A DNA stretch of 64,000 nt from assembly GCF_900289145.1 (NCBI RefSeq), contig NZ_OKQO01000004.1:248001-312000 (forward strand). Reading direction: 5' to 3'. This DNA is from Neobittarella massiliensis (ex Bilen et al. 2018) (GTDB lineage Bacteria; Bacillota; Clostridia; Oscillospirales; Ruminococcaceae). Below are positions 62,481 through 64,000 of this stretch, one piece after another. The notes beneath the pieces were generated by a model. It saw only the letters and a list, made by a program, of their open reading frames with translations. It had not been told where the DNA came from and did no database searches. A program made the translations under genes and the position numbers. Every line of letters starts with the position of its first letter. Positions within the stretch are counted from its first letter, which is position 1.

Positions 62481-63368
62481 TCAGGCCGGGCCATGTACTG
62501 TTTTTTGATGATCAAAATAGTATTGGGCCGTCTCGCCGATAAAGTGGGAGGCTCCTTGACCATATTTTTTATCTATCGCTGCGATGAGCTTGTCGTTATA
62601 CAGGTAGGCGTCGATCACCATCTGCCAGCTCTCGGTGGCCTGCAGCGCAGAGATGCTGCTGTCGCCCGTCAGCCCAACGATGCGCGCTATGATGCCCTGC
62701 ACTTCCGGGTCGCTTGCATCGCGGGTGAGGTCGGCTACCAGCTCCAGCATATAGCGCTGATTTTCTTCCACTTTGCCTTCCTGCTGTAACGTGTCTAACG
62801 CCTGCATGTGCTCAGAAAAGTGGTCCATCTGCTCTCTCATAGCAGTTACATAGTTCTCGACACTGCCGTAATAGCGGATGGCATTTTGGGCAATATTGGG
62901 CCCGTGTTCCCGGCAGCGCCTTATCAGCTCGTCAAAATGCTCCTCGCTGCCCCAATAGGTGGCGATGACTGTGTGGTGCGTCTGTTTAAAGTCCTCCAGG
63001 GCCTGTATATAGCCACCTATATCAAAAGCCTCAAAATCCATGCAATTCTCTCCTCTCTCCAGCCGGTCCAGCAGCTGTAGCAGGCGGTCCAGCCGATCTC
63101 GTTTGGCGGTCAAAAGTGCTTTTTGCCGCTGAAAAGTCTCCTGCCTGCTAAAGCCGGGGTCGGTCATGATGCGCGCGATCTCTTTTAGGGGAAAATCGAG
63201 TTCCTTAAAGAACAGGATCTGCTGTAGGGCAGCCAGCGCCTTTTCATCGTATAATCGGTAGCCCGCCGCAGTCAGTGCAGTTGGGTGCAGGAGACCGATC
63301 TCGTCGTAGTACTGCAGGGTGCGCACGCTGACGCCGGTCAGTGCGGCAATTTCGCTGATGGTCTTCAT
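62481..63368 (-). CDS. MerR-family regulator with TipAS-like ligand domain
   Basis: 295 residues. N-terminal MerR winged helix (ISEIAALTGVSVRTLQYYDEIGLLHP...GYRLYDE), a coiled-coil linker (about 75-115), and a helical TipAS-like domain (about 130-290) that binds drugs in TipA. ATG 63368 is the start; the gene stands alone. A role in drug or peptide sensing is inferred from the family. Confidence 0.88.
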   Translation of the reverse strand: MKTISEIAALTGVSVRTLQYYDEIGLLHPTALTAAGYRLYDEKALAALQQILFFKELDFPLKEIARIMTDPGFSRQETFQRQKALLTAKRDRLDRLLQLLDRLERGENCMDFEAFDIGGYIQALEDFKQTHHTVIATYWGSEEHFDELIRRCREHGPNIAQNAIRYYGSVENYVTAMREQMDHFSEHMQALDTLQQEGKVEENQRYMLELVADLTRDASDPEVQGIIARIVGLTGDSSISALQATESWQMVIDAYLYNDKLIAAIDKKYGQGASHFIGETAQYYFDHQKTVHGPA

Positions 63369-63512
63369 CTCTCATCGCCCTCTTTCCTCTCTTCGCTGGA
63401 TGGATATACGTTTGCCGGCAACTGCTTTACCATCTACTGCTATCCTACCCTATCACGCAGCGTAAGAGTCAAGGGGCATAGACGTTTTTTTGCAAAAAAT
63501 CGCAGCGAGATT

Positions 63513-63549
63513 AAAAACCGCCCCACCGGTATACAGCAGGGCGGTTTTT
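63513..63549 (-). terminator. Terminator of the acetolactate decarboxylase gene
   Basis: AAAACCGCCC/GGGCGGTTTT stem with flanking A and T tracts, 26 bp beyond the stop. Confidence 0.88.
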
Positions 63550-63574
63550 GTCACGGATACAGTAGGCTGGTCAG

Positions 63575-64000
63575 TCAGCCCTCGACAGCGGCAGTTTTAG
63601 CGCTGAGATCCTCGCACAGGTCGAGCCCGGCAAATTCGCGGTTTTGGGGCAGCAGGAGCTCAAAATCGTGCAGCGCATTGATCTGGTATATCAGTGTATC
63701 GGCGCTCAGCCCCAGGATATGGCCGCCTTTTTGCTTGTCGCCACTTAGAAAATGGAAGTGCCAGCCCGGCAGGTTGATGCCTTCTACATATGCGGGGCAA
63801 AATACGGCGATAATACTGCCGGACACATTTTCATAGCGGAATTCCCGCTGCTGGCCGGCCGCCTCCCAGAGCGTGGGATAAGGTTTTTCACACACAAAGC
63901 AGCTGCGCACGTACATGGTGCGAAAGTTTCCGCGAACTTTGAGTATGTAAAACAGGTTGGGGTTAGCCGCCACTGCGGGCGCCAGCTTCTCCCGCAGTAC
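63575..64000 (-). CDS. budA: Acetolactate decarboxylase, C-terminal part (cut by window)
   Basis: The frame is open to the right edge, so the N-terminus lies outside the window. The visible 141 residues contain KVRGNFRTMYVRSC, YPTLWEAAGQQREFRYENVSG and the zinc-site segment GWHFHFLSGDKQKGGHILGL (two His in HFH and one in GGH). These match AlsD/BudA, which decarboxylates acetolactate to acetoin. A downstream terminator shows this is the last gene of its transcript. Confidence 0.92.
   Translation of the reverse strand, partial: VLREKLAPAVAANPNLFYILKVRGNFRTMYVRSCFVCEKPYPTLWEAAGQQREFRYENVSGSIIAVFCPAYVEGINLPGWHFHFLSGDKQKGGHILGLSADTLIYQINALHDFELLLPQNREFAGLDLCEDLSAKTAAVEG

Overview
The window is a chromosomal segment of a low-to-mid GC Gram-positive bacterium. 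It is most likely an anaerobic gut-type Clostridia member (Oscillospirales/Ruminococcaceae-like). This is inferred from strong AGGAGG ribosome-binding sites, frequent GTG/TTG starts, intrinsic terminators with long U-tails, a tryptophan T-box, an L-box (lysine) riboswitch, pyruvate phosphate dikinase, and the glmU-prs-pth-mfd-prsA-like housekeeping order. The species assignment is inference. There is no insertion sequence, prophage or CRISPR array. A repeat-rich surface protein is cut by the left edge and an acetolactate decarboxylase is cut by the right edge.

Layout. 1-10.6 kb: surface protein tail, glutamine-dependent NAD synthetase, a heterodimeric ABC exporter (minus strand), a CPBP-type membrane protein with altered catalytic residues, tadA, a flavodoxin, and a decayed GNAT acetyltransferase. 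10.6-14.9 kb: a minus-strand kinase/ADP-ribosylglycohydrolase pair present twice. 15.1-19 kb: an operon matching Bacillus ydjI-ydjG-ydjH (SPFH, zinc ribbon, TPM) but without pspA. 19.3-27.1 kb: a secreted 5'-nucleotidase, an EndoQ-like PHP domain fused to a UvrD helicase, a thioesterase and a VOC protein. 27.4-40.8 kb: ppdK, then glmU, prs, pth, mfd, a PrsA-like foldase lipoprotein, a transglutaminase-like lipoprotein, an Smr-like protein and a P-loop kinase.

40.9-51.4 kb: a degenerate LCP-like protein; a lysine riboswitch controlling an APC permease and a YtcJ-like amidohydrolase; a PAP2-like protein; a TrpB2-type enzyme behind a Trp-specific T-box; a TetR regulator with an antiporter-cytidylate-kinase fusion; and tRNA-Tyr and tRNA-Thr. 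51.8-58.5 kb: an operon of an ArgH-like lyase, Asp/Glu/hydantoin racemase, polar amino-acid ABC importer and two PuuE/PgdA-like hydrolases. It is interrupted by three tandem 158-bp structured repeats. 58.7-62.2 kb: tRNA-Pro and a second identical tRNA-Tyr, then an HxlR regulator divergent from an ACG-repeat peptide, a radical SAM/SPASM maturase, a nitroreductase and a flavin/ferredoxin protein. This is a compact RiPP (ACGX-type) locus and the most unusual system here. 62.5-64 kb: a MerR/TipAS regulator and acetolactate decarboxylase.

Family assignments rest on motifs read by eye; no database search was possible.
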